DNA from: JAXLYX01 sp046351215
GTDB lineage: Bacteria; Myxococcota_A; Polyangia; Polyangiales; Houyiibacteriaceae
DNA: 64,000 bases
Direction of reading: 5' to 3'
Assembly (NCBI GenBank): GCA_046351215.1
Contig: JAXLYX010000010.1
Span: 186,001 to 250,000, forward strand
The notes under the pieces were generated by a model. That model searched no databases, was not told the DNA's origin, and worked only from the letters and a program-made list of their open reading frames with translations. Below, piece after piece: positions 1 through 7,898 of the stretch. The position numbers and the translations under genes were made by a program. Within the stretch, counting starts at the first letter, position 1; each line of letters begins with the position of its first letter.

Positions 1-494
1 AGCTTCGCGCCCGCCGCCTTCTCGAGCTGACGGTCCATCGAGCCATCGCTCGGGAAGGCGAGCGCGAACAGGACCCAGGCGAGGACGAAGAAGGGGAGGA
101 CGATGGGGAGGCCGAAGCCGAGGATGCCGAGCACGAAGCCGAAGAGGGCGATCGCCTCGCGGAGGGCGAGGCGGACGACCATCGCGGTCTGGAGCGAAGC
201 GGCGGCTCGTGCCCGCGCCCCGGCGGGATTCGCGAAGACGAGCGTCCCGGCCGGCAGGTCGCCGAAATTCGGCGCGGGCCGCGTCTCGAGCCCGAGCTGT
301 TTCACCGACGCCTTCAGCACGATGCCCGGCAGGACGAACGAGACCACGGCCACGACGACGGCCACGGCCCCGATCGCGATCGCGAGGATCGGCTCGGGAG
401 GCCCCGCGACCTCGGGCTTCACGACGAAGAGGATCCCGAAGATCACGAACGTGCTCGTGAGGATCGCCGAATAGAGGACGTACCGGACCGGCAT
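1..494 (-). CDS. Membrane protein of unknown function, partial (C-terminus off the window edge)
   Basis: An uninterrupted reading frame starts at an ATG (complement of 492-494) and runs off the left edge, so at least 164 residues are present. The N-terminus has two hydrophobic spans (about residues 5-24 and 34-56). After a more polar middle part (residues 57-115) there is a longer hydrophobic stretch (about 118-150) that could hold two helices, giving three or four membrane segments in total. The last visible residues, after a DGSMDRQLEKAAGAK-like segment, are charged. No family is recognised. It is divergent from the MoxR-type gene with only 55 bp between the two starts. The plus-strand open frames over this region look like codon-bias shadows. 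Confidence 0.7.
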   Translation of the reverse strand, partial: MPVRYVLYSAILTSTFVIFGILFVVKPEVAGPPEPILAIAIGAVAVVVAVVSFVLPGIVLKASVKQLGLETRPAPNFGDLPAGTLVFANPAGARARAAASLQTAMVVRLALREAIALFGFVLGILGFGLPIVLPFFVLAWVLFALAFPSDGSMDRQLEKAAGAK

Positions 495-549
495 GGGAAG
501 AGAATCCGCCCCGCCCCCCTCGATGACAAGGCTCTGCTATGAAGCAGCC

Positions 550-1869
550 ATGACGACGCCCCGTTCCCCCCTCGACCGCCGACTCGACGCGCTCCCCGTG
601 GGACCGCGCCTCGAGGCCGTGCTCGAGGTCGCCTACCGCGCGCGTCGCCCGGTGCTGCTCGAAGGACCGACGGGCATCGGCAAGTCCGAGCTCGTGCGTG
701 CGCTCGCCGGCAAGCTCGGCATCGAGACCGTCGTCCTCGACCTCTCGCTCCTCGAGCCTCCCGACCTCGTCGGGCTGCCCGTCATCGAAGGGGGCGTCAC
801 GCGCTACGCGACGCCGAGGATCCTCCCGCAGGGCGGAGCCGGCATCCTGATGCTCGAGGAGCTGAACCGCGCCGAGCGCTACATCCAGCAGCCCGCCCTC
901 CAGCTCCTCTCGGCGCGCACGCTGCACGAGTACGTCCTCCCCGAGGGCTGGGTGGTCTTCGCCGCCATCAACCCGGAGACGGGCGAGTACCAGGTCACCC
1001 CTCTCGATCCGGCGCTCAAGGCCCGCTTCCTCCACCTGCGGGTACGGCCCGATCGCGCCTCCTGGCTCGCCTGGGCGGTCGCGCACGATCTCCATCCCTC
1101 GGTCGTCGAGCTCGCACGCAAGCACGAGCGCATCCTCGACGACGTGCCGCCGCGCACGTGGACGTACACGGCCGAGGTCCTCGGGACGATGCGCCCCGAG
1201 GACCTCGCCGATCCCGTCCTGCTCCGCGACGTGCTCTCGGGCTACCTGCCCTCGGTCTGGGTCGAGGCGCTGATCGAGGCGGGCGCGACGAGCCACGTGA
1301 AGCTCGAGCTCGACGTCCGCGCGCTCCTCCGCCACTACCGCCCGGACTCCGAGGCCGGTGAGACGCTCGCCGAGTGGAAGCGCGATGGGAAGACCGATCG
1401 GATCGCCGAGCTCGCCGTCCGCCTCGAGACGATCCTCGCCGGCCCCGAGGTCGGCGCGATGGCGGCGCGCGGCGATCTCGTCATGGGCGCGCTCGAGGGC
1501 CTGCTCGCGGATCTCCCGGGCGATCATCGCGTGCACCTGCAGAAGGTGCTCGGCGCGAACGCCACGGCCGTCCCCCTGATCGAGATCCAGCCGAAGGACG
1601 TGCTCGTCGCCTACGAGCGGAGCGGCGCGATGCGCCGCGTCGAGGCCTGGAAGCAGGACCCCTCGAAGCACCATCGCATCCGTCTCCTCGTCACCGGCCT
1701 CTGCCACCACCTCCGGTCGGCCCAGGTCGTCGCCGAGGTGAAGAAGAGCAATCCGGCGCGCGCGAGTCTCGGGCACTTCCTCGCGCAGCTCGGCGCCGAC
1801 TTCGGCCTCCCACTCGTCGAGACGCTGAAGCTCATCGGCGTGACGCCGATAAGGCCCGGTCGGGAGTAG
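550..1869 (+). CDS. MoxR-family AAA+ ATPase
   Basis: 439 residues. Walker A is GPTGIGKS at residues 39-46 and Walker B is ILMLEE at about 99-104, followed by the N-R-A-E sequence typical of MoxR proteins, which prise open or load substrates for partner proteins with von Willebrand A domains. The C-terminal 150 residues are a helical extension. The next gene, 3 bp downstream, is exactly such a VWA-like partner, so the two probably act as a pair. The ATG at 550 is preferred over upstream in-frame starts because family similarity begins there. It has no Shine-Dalgarno sequence, and TATGAA lies 6 nt upstream. The substrate is unknown. Confidence 0.85.
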   Translation: MTTPRSPLDRRLDALPVGPRLEAVLEVAYRARRPVLLEGPTGIGKSELVRALAGKLGIETVVLDLSLLEPPDLVGLPVIEGGVTRYATPRILPQGGAGILMLEELNRAERYIQQPALQLLSARTLHEYVLPEGWVVFAAINPETGEYQVTPLDPALKARFLHLRVRPDRASWLAWAVAHDLHPSVVELARKHERILDDVPPRTWTYTAEVLGTMRPEDLADPVLLRDVLSGYLPSVWVEALIEAGATSHVKLELDVRALLRHYRPDSEAGETLAEWKRDGKTDRIAELAVRLETILAGPEVGAMAARGDLVMGALEGLLADLPGDHRVHLQKVLGANATAVPLIEIQPKDVLVAYERSGAMRRVEAWKQDPSKHHRIRLLVTGLCHHLRSAQVVAEVKKSNPARASLGHFLAQLGADFGLPLVETLKLIGVTPIRPGRE

Positions 1870-1872
1870 CCC

Positions 1873-3102
1873 TTGGAGAACCGGATCGCACGGTTCGTCG
1901 ACGAGCTGGTCCACGATCCGGCCTTCCTCGCACGCTACCCGTACTACGCGGCGATCCTCGCGCGCCTCCACCCCGTCGAGGATCCCTCCGTGGAGACGAT
2001 GGGGCTCTCGCTCCACCACGGGCGCTTCTATCTCCACGCGAACGTCGAGGCCCTCTCTCGCGAGCCCCGCTTCGTCCGCGGGATCCTCCTGCACGAGATC
2101 CACCACCTCGTGCTCGGACACCTCACCGACCCTTCGTACCGCGCCTTCGAGAAGAAGGAGCTCGGCCAGGTCGCGATGGAGACCTCGGCGAACGAGCACG
2201 TCGAGGAGCCCCTTCCCACACCGATCCTCTGGCAACACTTCGAGCGCTTCGGCTTCCGCGCGGGCCAGAGCACACGCGAGCGCTACGAGCTCCTCTGCAA
2301 GGCCGAGGCCGAGGCGCAGCGCCCCATGCCGCGCCCCGGCACGGACGAGGTCGACGACCATTCTTGGTCGGAGCAGCAACTCCCTCCGGGCGCGACGGAG
2401 CACGTGCGGCGGCTCGTCGTCGAGTCCGTCGAGGAGGCCCGGGAGCGCGCGGAGGCGAGCGCCGAGAAGAGGGCGAAGCTGCTCGCCGGCAAGACGCCGG
2501 ACCGGCTGCTCCTCGAGCTCTTCGGCACGAGCCTCCCCCCCGAGGAGCCGCTCGACTGGAAGACCGCGCTCCGCACCTTCGTCGCGCGTGTGCGCACGCC
2601 CGTGCGTGTGCGTCACCGGCCGAACCGACGCTTCCCCGAGCGCATCTTCGAGGTGCCGGGCCGCAGCTACCAACCGCGCCCGATCGACCGTCCGAAGCTC
2701 GTCGTCGCGATCGACACCTCGATGAGCATGACCGAGGCCGAGCTCCTCGAGGTCGCGAAGCAGCTCCGAGGGCTCGCGGAGCACGCGCGACTCGTGATCG
2801 TCCACTGCGACGCGGCGATCGCGAAGACCGAGCCGTGGGACGGGACACTCTCGCTCGTCGAGGGGCGCGGAGGCACCGATCTCCGGCCCGTCTTCGAGCC
2901 CGCGTTCCTCGCCCAGCACGCGGCCGACGGCGTCGTCTACTTCACCGACGGGCTCGGGCCCTTCCCCGAGGAGCCGCCCCGCATTCCCGTCCTGTGGATC
3001 CTCACGAAGCCGAACGACTTCGCTTGCCCCTGGGGGACACGCGCGCGCTTGCCGCGCAAGGCCGCGCCCGCGCCCTCGAAGCCGTCGAAGGCACGCCGCT
3101 GA
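1873..3102 (+). CDS. DUF2201-type putative metallopeptidase with VWA-like domain
   Basis: 409 residues starting at TTG, because an in-frame TAG (the stop of the ATPase gene) lies two codons earlier. GGGAG sits just upstream as a ribosome binding site. The N-terminal part carries a zinc-protease-like HEIHH (residues 74-78) with a further histidine at 83. The C-terminal part is VWA-like: DTSMS near residue 281 and GGTD near 333 form the metal-ion-dependent adhesion site, with FTDG after it. This domain order matches the DUF2201_N plus VWA-like family normally encoded beside a MoxR ATPase. Peptidase activity is inferred from the motif only. The lysine/alanine-rich tail is probably disordered. 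Confidence 0.85.
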   Translation: MENRIARFVDELVHDPAFLARYPYYAAILARLHPVEDPSVETMGLSLHHGRFYLHANVEALSREPRFVRGILLHEIHHLVLGHLTDPSYRAFEKKELGQVAMETSANEHVEEPLPTPILWQHFERFGFRAGQSTRERYELLCKAEAEAQRPMPRPGTDEVDDHSWSEQQLPPGATEHVRRLVVESVEEARERAEASAEKRAKLLAGKTPDRLLLELFGTSLPPEEPLDWKTALRTFVARVRTPVRVRHRPNRRFPERIFEVPGRSYQPRPIDRPKLVVAIDTSMSMTEAELLEVAKQLRGLAEHARLVIVHCDAAIAKTEPWDGTLSLVEGRGGTDLRPVFEPAFLAQHAADGVVYFTDGLGPFPEEPPRIPVLWILTKPNDFACPWGTRARLPRKAAPAPSKPSKARR

Positions 3103-3156
3103 CGCTACCGTCTCCGCGCCACCCCCGATACGATCGCCCACGAGAGGAGCCCGTCG

Positions 3157-3498
3157 ATGCGCGAATACGTCCTCAAGGTCCTGATCTCGGCCGCGGTCGT
3201 CGTCGCCGTCACCGAGCTCTCGAAGCGGAGCACGCTGCTCGGCTCGCTCCTCGCGTCGCTTCCCTTCACCTCGCTCCTCGCCTTCGCATTCCTCTACGCG
3301 GACACGAAGGACACGGGGCGCGTGGCCGACCTCTCGACGGGCATCTTCTGGCTCGTGCTGCCCTCGCTCGTGCTCTTCCTCCTCTTCCCCTTCCTGCTGC
3401 GGCACGGATGGCCCTTCGCGGGAGCCCTCGCGGCTTCCTCGCTCGCCACGGCGCTCGCCTATTCGGGCACGGTCTGGGCGCTGGCGAAGCTCGGTTGA
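3157..3498 (+). CDS. DUF3147 family small membrane protein
   Basis: 113 residues with three to four hydrophobic helices (about 5-19, 28-49, 62-80 and 86-108). The sequence resembles DUF3147 inner-membrane proteins: a first helix, the TELSKRSTLLGSLLASLP region, and a YADTKDT loop between helices. Function is unknown for the family. A GAGGAG ribosome binding site lies about 8 nt before the ATG. It is 54 bp after the VWA gene and on the same strand, so co-transcription is possible but not required. Confidence 0.75.
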   Translation: MREYVLKVLISAAVVVAVTELSKRSTLLGSLLASLPFTSLLAFAFLYADTKDTGRVADLSTGIFWLVLPSLVLFLLFPFLLRHGWPFAGALAASSLATALAYSGTVWALAKLG

Positions 3499-3574
3499 GC
3501 CCCGGCCCTCCTTGAATTCGTCCGGGCAGGTGCTTCGCTGACGTCGAATCCCGACGCGACGAGAGGAGGCGACG

Positions 3575-4486
3575 ATGAGCGGAACGGCCTACGAACGGAC
3601 CGAGGTGCGCTTCACGTCCGGTGACGCGGAGTGCGGAGCCTGGCTCTACCGTCCGACGACCGCCGCCGAGAAGCGGGCCGTCGTCGTCTGCGGCCACGGG
3701 CTCGGGGCCGTGAAGGAGATGGGGCTCGACGCCTACGCCTCGGGCTTCGCCTCCGCGGGCTACGTCGTCCTCGTCTTCGACTACCGGCATTTCGGCGCCA
3801 GCGGCGGCGAGCCGAGGCAGCTCCTCGACATCGATCGGCAGCTCGAGGACTGGCGCTCGGCCGTCGCCTACGCGCGCACCCTCCCCGGCGTCGATCCCGA
3901 GCGCGTGGCGATCTTCGGGAGCTCGTTCGGAGGCGGCCACGTGATCGTCACCGCCGCGGACGATCCGCGCATCGCGGCGGCGATCGCCCAATGCCCGTTC
4001 ACGAGCGGCTCCGCCTCGGCGCCGACGGTCGGCTTCGGACCGATGATGCGCATCACGGGGCTCGCGCTGCGCGACGCGATCGGCTCGATCTTCGGAGCGG
4101 CCCCCGTGCGCGTCGCCCTCGCCGGGCCGCCCGGCTCGACGTCGCTGATGAACGCGCCCGACGCCGAGCCCGGCTACCTCGCGCTCGTTCCGAAGGGCCT
4201 CGCCTTCGATCACACCGTCGCTGCGCGCGTCGGCCTCCACATCCTCCTGCACCATCCGGGGCGCAGGGCGGCCGACGTGAAGTGCCCGATCCTCTTCAGC
4301 GTCTGCGAGAAGGACAGCGTCGCGCCCGCGGGCCCGACACTCGCGTACGCCGCGAAGGCGAAGAAGGGCGAGATCGCGCGCTACCCGATCGGCCACTTCG
4401 ACATCTACCTCGGCGAGGCCTTCGCGCGAGCGTTCGCAGACCAGCTCGCTTTCCTCCGGGCCCACGTGCCGACGCCGCCCGCCTGA
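3575..4486 (+). CDS. Alpha/beta hydrolase (dienelactone hydrolase/peptidase S15-like)
   Basis: 303 residues of a cytoplasmic serine hydrolase; no signal peptide. The nucleophile elbow is GSSFG at residues 115-119 (Ser117). Probable partners are Asp247 in SVCEKD and His274 in GHFD, giving the full catalytic triad. HGLGAVKEMGL near residue 41 forms the oxyanion-hole region and resembles hydrolases that act on small esters or peptides. A strong GAGGAGG ribosome binding site precedes the ATG. It converges with groEL with a 27-bp gap. The substrate cannot be told from sequence. Confidence 0.85.
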   Translation: MSGTAYERTEVRFTSGDAECGAWLYRPTTAAEKRAVVVCGHGLGAVKEMGLDAYASGFASAGYVVLVFDYRHFGASGGEPRQLLDIDRQLEDWRSAVAYARTLPGVDPERVAIFGSSFGGGHVIVTAADDPRIAAAIAQCPFTSGSASAPTVGFGPMMRITGLALRDAIGSIFGAAPVRVALAGPPGSTSLMNAPDAEPGYLALVPKGLAFDHTVAARVGLHILLHHPGRRAADVKCPILFSVCEKDSVAPAGPTLAYAAKAKKGEIARYPIGHFDIYLGEAFARAFADQLAFLRAHVPTPPA

Positions 4487-4513
4487 GGCGGAGCGCGGAC
4501 CGAACGGCGACGC

Positions 4514-6145
4514 TCACATCATCTCGCCGCCGCCCATACCCGCCGCTCCCTTGTTCGTCGATTCCTCCTCGATCTCGACCATCGTCGCGTCGGCGAGCAG
4601 GAGCGTGCCGGCGACGGAGACGGCGTTCTCGAGCGCGATGCGGACCACCTTGAGGGGATCGAGGATGCCCGCCTCGTTCATGTCGACGAAGCGACCCACG
4701 GCGGCGTCGAAGCCGAAGGCGGATTGACCGCCGCGTACACGCTCCACGACCACGCCCGGATCCGCCTGCGAGTTGACGGCGATCTGACGCAGCGGCGCTT
4801 CGAGCGCACGGGCGAGGATGCGGAGCCCCGTCCGACGATCGCTCTCGGCCCCCTCCGCGGCCTTCTCGATCGCCGCCACGGCCCGCACGAGCGCCACGCC
4901 GCCGCCGGGGACGATGCCCTCGGCGACCGCAGCCTGCGTCGCCCGGATCGCGTCGTCGAACGCATCCTTGCGATTCTTGAGCTCGGCCTCCGTCGGCGCG
5001 CCGACCCGGACGACGGCGACTCCGCCCGCGAGCTTCGCGAGCCGCTCCTGGAGCTTCTCCTTGTCGTAGTCGCTGGTCGTCTCCGCCATCTGACGCCGGA
5101 TCTCCGCGATGCGTCCCTCGATCTGCTTCGCGTCGCCCTGACCGCCGACGATCGTCGTCGTGTCCTTGTCGAGGATGACCTTCTTCGCGCGGCCGAGATC
5201 GTGGATCATCACGTTCTCGAGCTTCACGCCGAGCTCCTCGGTCACGACGGAGCCGCCGGTGAGGATGCCGATGTCCTCCAGGATCGCCTTGCGACGATCG
5301 CCGAACGCCGGCGCCTTCACGGCCGCGCAGGGCAGCAGGCCCCGGAGCTTGTTGACGACGAGGGTCGCGAGAGCGTCGCCCTCGACGTCCTCCGCCACGA
5401 TGAGCAGCGGCGTGCCGGACTTCGCGATCTGCTCGAGCAGCGGGACGAGGTCCCGCATCGACGCGACCTTCTTGTCCGAGAGGAGGATCAGCGGATCGTC
5501 GAGCTCCGTGGTCATCTTCTCGGGATTCGTCACGAAGTAGGGCGAGATGTAGCCCCGATCGAACTGCATGCCCTCCACGACCTCGAGCAGGGTCTGCGTC
5601 GTGCGCGATTCCTCGACCGTGACGACACCTTCGGAGCCGACGCGCTCGATGGCCTCGGCCACCATCTCTCCGATCGTCTTGTCCCCGTGCGCCGAGACGG
5701 ACGCGACCTGCGCCTTCTGGGCTTTCGAATCCACCTTCGTGGCCTGAGCGCGCAGCTCGGCGACCGCGAGCTCGAGGCCCCCGTCGAACGCTCGCTTGAG
5801 CTCGATCGAGCTCGCTCCCGCCACGACGTTGCGGAGTCCCTCCGCATAGAGCGCGTGTGCGAGGATGGTCGACGTCGAGGTCCCGTCGCCGACGGCCTCC
5901 CCCGTGCGTTCGGCGGCCTGTTTCAGCATCTGCGCGCCGAGGTCCTCGACCGGATCCTTGAGCTTCAGCTGCTTCGCCACGGTCACGCCGTCGTCGCAGA
6001 CGTGGGGCGCTCCCCACTTCTTGCCGATGAGCACGGCCTTCGACCGTGGCCCGAGGGTGAGACGGACGGCATCCGCGAGGAGGGTGGCTCCCTTCAGCAC
6101 CTTGGCGTGGGACGCATCCCCGAAGAGGACTTCCGTATGGCTCAT
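4514..6145 (-). CDS. groL: Chaperonin GroEL (Hsp60), orphan divergent copy
   Basis: 543 residues covering the whole 60-kDa chaperonin. It has the LTLGPRSKAVL nucleotide region, a DDGVTVAK loop with the ATP-hydrolysis aspartate region, GDGTSTST in place of the usual GDGTTT, the VPGGGVAL hinge, and a C-terminal GGGEMM instead of a longer GGM repeat. The family folds substrates in a GroES-capped ring. No groES is adjacent and the N-terminus is diverged, so this is probably a second, specialised copy. The start is the ATG at 6145, preceded by GGAGGAG on the minus strand. No CIRCE element (TTAGCACTC-N9-GAGTGCTAA) is visible upstream. Confidence 0.95.
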   Translation of the reverse strand: MSHTEVLFGDASHAKVLKGATLLADAVRLTLGPRSKAVLIGKKWGAPHVCDDGVTVAKQLKLKDPVEDLGAQMLKQAAERTGEAVGDGTSTSTILAHALYAEGLRNVVAGASSIELKRAFDGGLELAVAELRAQATKVDSKAQKAQVASVSAHGDKTIGEMVAEAIERVGSEGVVTVEESRTTQTLLEVVEGMQFDRGYISPYFVTNPEKMTTELDDPLILLSDKKVASMRDLVPLLEQIAKSGTPLLIVAEDVEGDALATLVVNKLRGLLPCAAVKAPAFGDRRKAILEDIGILTGGSVVTEELGVKLENVMIHDLGRAKKVILDKDTTTIVGGQGDAKQIEGRIAEIRRQMAETTSDYDKEKLQERLAKLAGGVAVVRVGAPTEAELKNRKDAFDDAIRATQAAVAEGIVPGGGVALVRAVAAIEKAAEGAESDRRTGLRILARALEAPLRQIAVNSQADPGVVVERVRGGQSAFGFDAAVGRFVDMNEAGILDPLKVVRIALENAVSVAGTLLLADATMVEIEEESTNKGAAGMGGGEMM

Positions 6146-6232
6146 GACGCGCTCTCCTCCTGGCTCCGTGCGACGGGTCGCGGGGAGCCGCCGGCGAACG
6201 CGACTCGCTCTCGCCCCCCGGCGATCGCAGGG

Positions 6233-6260
6233 GAGATAGGCACGCCCAGGAAGGGTACAA
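6233..6260 (-). promoter_or_regulatory. Candidate sigma70-type promoter of groEL
   Basis: Read on the minus strand, TTGTAC (6260-6255) is followed after 16 nt by TATCTC (6238-6233), about 90 nt before the groEL start. The match is moderate and was not tested against background. Confidence 0.35.
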
Positions 6261-6279
6261 GCCCGGCCGGCGGCGGCCC

Positions 6280-6807
6280 TCAGGGGCGGAGCTGCTCGAC
6301 CACGCGACGCCCGTCCGGCGTGCGCCCGGTCAGCTCGATGTGATCGACGCTGATCCGCCCGGAGAGCACGACGTAGATGTCGACGATCTGCGCGGCTTCC
6401 CCGGCGATGGTCGTCGTGGCCCAGGCGCGGCAGCCCCCGTTCATCGGCCTGACGGAGACGACGATGCGACGCGACGAGAGTGCTCGGAGCCGCAACGAAA
6501 CGTGACCTCCCTCGGCATCCCTTCGGACGGACTGGGAGGAAATGCCGTAGGCGCGACGCGCGGGGAAGCCGAGCGCCTCGGTCACGTTCGGGCCACGCGT
6601 GAGTCGCCGCCAGTACGCCACCACCGGCTCGTCGCCCTCGGGACGGCAATGCGCGTCGAGCACGATGCCGTAGTCCACGCGGTTCACGTTCTCGCTCTTG
6701 CGGATGAAGAAGACGGTGGCGACGTCGTTCCCGTCGAAGGCGCTCACGAGGACCGGCCAGGCAAGGCCGATGCCCACGAGGAGGGCCGCGAGACGGGGGG
6801 CGCGCAT
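6280..6807 (-). CDS. DUF4833 secreted protein
   Basis: 175 residues. A hydrophobic N-terminal segment ending in VSAFDGND suggests a cleaved signal peptide. The mature part has the DUF4833 signature: FFIRKSENVNRVDYGI, DAHCRPEGDEPVVAYW, and a basic RRAYGISS region, ending in a short beta-rich domain. The family is of unknown function. The ATG at 6807 is chosen over an in-frame TTG three codons upstream. TATGCT lies 8 nt before the ATG with TCGACC 17 bp further up, which looks like a -10/-35 pair of a leaderless or short-leader transcript. The gene lies 134 bp upstream of groEL on the same strand. Confidence 0.8.
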   Translation of the reverse strand: MRAPRLAALLVGIGLAWPVLVSAFDGNDVATVFFIRKSENVNRVDYGIVLDAHCRPEGDEPVVAYWRRLTRGPNVTEALGFPARRAYGISSQSVRRDAEGGHVSLRLRALSSRRIVVSVRPMNGGCRAWATTTIAGEAAQIVDIYVVLSGRISVDHIELTGRTPDGRRVVEQLRP

Positions 6808-6883
6808 CGGGCGCAAGCATAGAGGAGCACGCCGCCGGGGTCGACGTTCGGTCGTCCCGAGGGGGAGCGACCTCCACCTCCGC

Positions 6884-7600
6884 TCACTGGAACTGGGCGT
6901 GCGAGGTCAGGGTCCCGCCCGGGGTGAACGAGGGGAAGGTGTCCTCGATCGTCTGACCGTCGATCGCCGTGACGCGGAGCGTGAACGAGCCGGCTCCGAA
7001 GCCCGAGGCATCGACGAAGTCGTTCCAATCCTCGCGGCGCAGCTCGGTGAAGGCCGCATGACGGGCGCTCTTCACCTCGAGCTTCGCCACGGGGAGCCGG
7101 AGGTTCCGGACCTGGAGGCCGGTCCAGTCGACGTTGGCGCCGGTGAGGAAGACGTACCGGATCGGATCGGTGCGATCGCAGGGGGCGACCGCCCAGGTCA
7201 CCGGGCTCATCGGAGCGCCGGCCCCGAAGAGCGCGTCGAAGGCCGACCGGCTGAGGTCGATGTTGTTCGGTGCGGAGACGACCCCCCAGGTCACGACCTC
7301 CGCCAGCAGGGCGTTGCCGTTCTGGGCCTTCACCAGCAAGCATGCTCCGCAGAGCTCGGCGTGCGCGTTGAAGTCGGGGCCGACGCCCACGTAGAAGGGG
7401 CCGGTCGGCGTCGAGGGGAACCCACACGATCCCGAGGCCGTGCTGACCCCGTCGTCGTACGAGGCTCCCCCTGCATGCTCCTGACCGATCGGTGTGACGG
7501 TCCCGCCGTCGATCAGGGAGCCCGATGGGAGGGTGGCGTCGTCGCAAGCCCCGAGGATCGGGAGCAGGACGAGCAGGGCGGACGCTGGCCGGATGGGCAT
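6884..7600 (-). CDS. Expansin-like lipoprotein (EXLX1 type)
   Basis: 238 residues. The signal sequence ends in the lipobox LGAC, so the protein is probably lipid-anchored. The mature part reads like a bacterial expansin: GSCGFP, a CGACLLV core, NNIDLSRSAFDALF matching the conserved D-L-S helix, a VTWAVAPCD strand, and a second beta-sandwich domain with VDWTGLQVRNLRLPVAKLEV. Expansins loosen polysaccharide networks without hydrolysis. The DLS aspartate (EXLX1 Asp82 equivalent) is present, but the position matching Asp71 reads W in VTWGVV, so loosening activity may be reduced or altered. The ATG at 7600 is preferred to 7609 because AGGA sits 8 nt before it. Confidence 0.75.
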   Translation of the reverse strand: MPIRPASALLVLLPILGACDDATLPSGSLIDGGTVTPIGQEHAGGASYDDGVSTASGSCGFPSTPTGPFYVGVGPDFNAHAELCGACLLVKAQNGNALLAEVVTWGVVSAPNNIDLSRSAFDALFGAGAPMSPVTWAVAPCDRTDPIRYVFLTGANVDWTGLQVRNLRLPVAKLEVKSARHAAFTELRREDWNDFVDASGFGAGSFTLRVTAIDGQTIEDTFPSFTPGGTLTSHAQFQ

Positions 7601-7634
7601 GCGAGCCATCCTACCATTTCGCCGCAGTGCGGCA

Positions 7635-7649
7635 TGACTGCAGGCGTCA
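7635..7649. promoter_or_regulatory. 15-bp motif shared with the araC/tetR intergenic region, copy 1
   Basis: TGACTGCAGGCGTCA has TGAC/GTCA ends around a 7-bp core. It lies 34 bp upstream of the expansin start and 250 bp upstream of the large lipoprotein gene. The second copy at 17282-17296 differs at one base. It may be a binding site for the AraC regulator encoded at 16186-17190; this is inference. Confidence 0.4.
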
Positions 7650-7681
7650 GCTTGGATCCCCGCGTGTACTATCGGGTTGCA

Positions 7682-7855
7682 CACCTCTACCGAGGTGGCA
7701 GAAAACGCACGTTGGAACACGTTCACCCCTTGGCGGAAGGGGTGAAACCGCTCGGCTCTGATCCAGGACAGGGCGGCGGGGTGGGAGCCGTGCTCAATTG
7801 ACCTTGCCGGTCAGGGCGTTGACCCACCCTACGGGGCTATTGACCGACCATCAAT
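7682..7855 (+). promoter_or_regulatory. Structured intergenic region or leader before the large lipoprotein gene
   Basis: This part of the 298-bp gap contains successive perfect stems. CACCTC pairs with GAGGTG (7682-7697). A 10-bp stem around loop GGCGG spans 7722-7746. CGGCTC (7753-7758) pairs with GAGCCG (7785-7790), and TGACC pairs with GGTCA (7799-7813). ATTGA-N7-TCAAT spans 7839-7855. It could be a 5' leader with regulatory folding, a small RNA, or a cluster of protein-binding palindromes. It matches none of the riboswitch consensus sequences I could recall (TPP, FMN, cobalamin, c-di-GMP, fluoride). TTGACC occurs at 7819 and 7840 but without a convincing -10. Confidence 0.4.
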
Positions 7856-7898
7856 AATGGTATCGGATCTCCCCCATTCGCTTCGCAGGATTACAACC

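Noticed and set aside
103..474. Plus-strand open frames at the left edge
   Set aside because: The minus-strand frame here has a hydrophobic membrane-protein pattern and a sound start at 494; the plus frames have the arginine/threonine-rich look of shadows.
1374..3515. A plus-strand open frame of over 700 codons overlapping the ATPase and VWA genes
   Set aside because: Translation is arginine/proline-rich and overlaps two genes whose motifs are intact in the other frame.
6146..6279. CIRCE/HrcA operator before groEL
   Set aside because: No TTAGCACTC/GAGTGCTAA inverted repeat is present.
7682..7790. Assignment to a known riboswitch (TPP, c-di-GMP, FMN, cobalamin, fluoride)
   Set aside because: Key conserved core bases of these classes were not found. 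CTGATCC near 7757 resembles part of TPP, but the CTGAGA element is missing.
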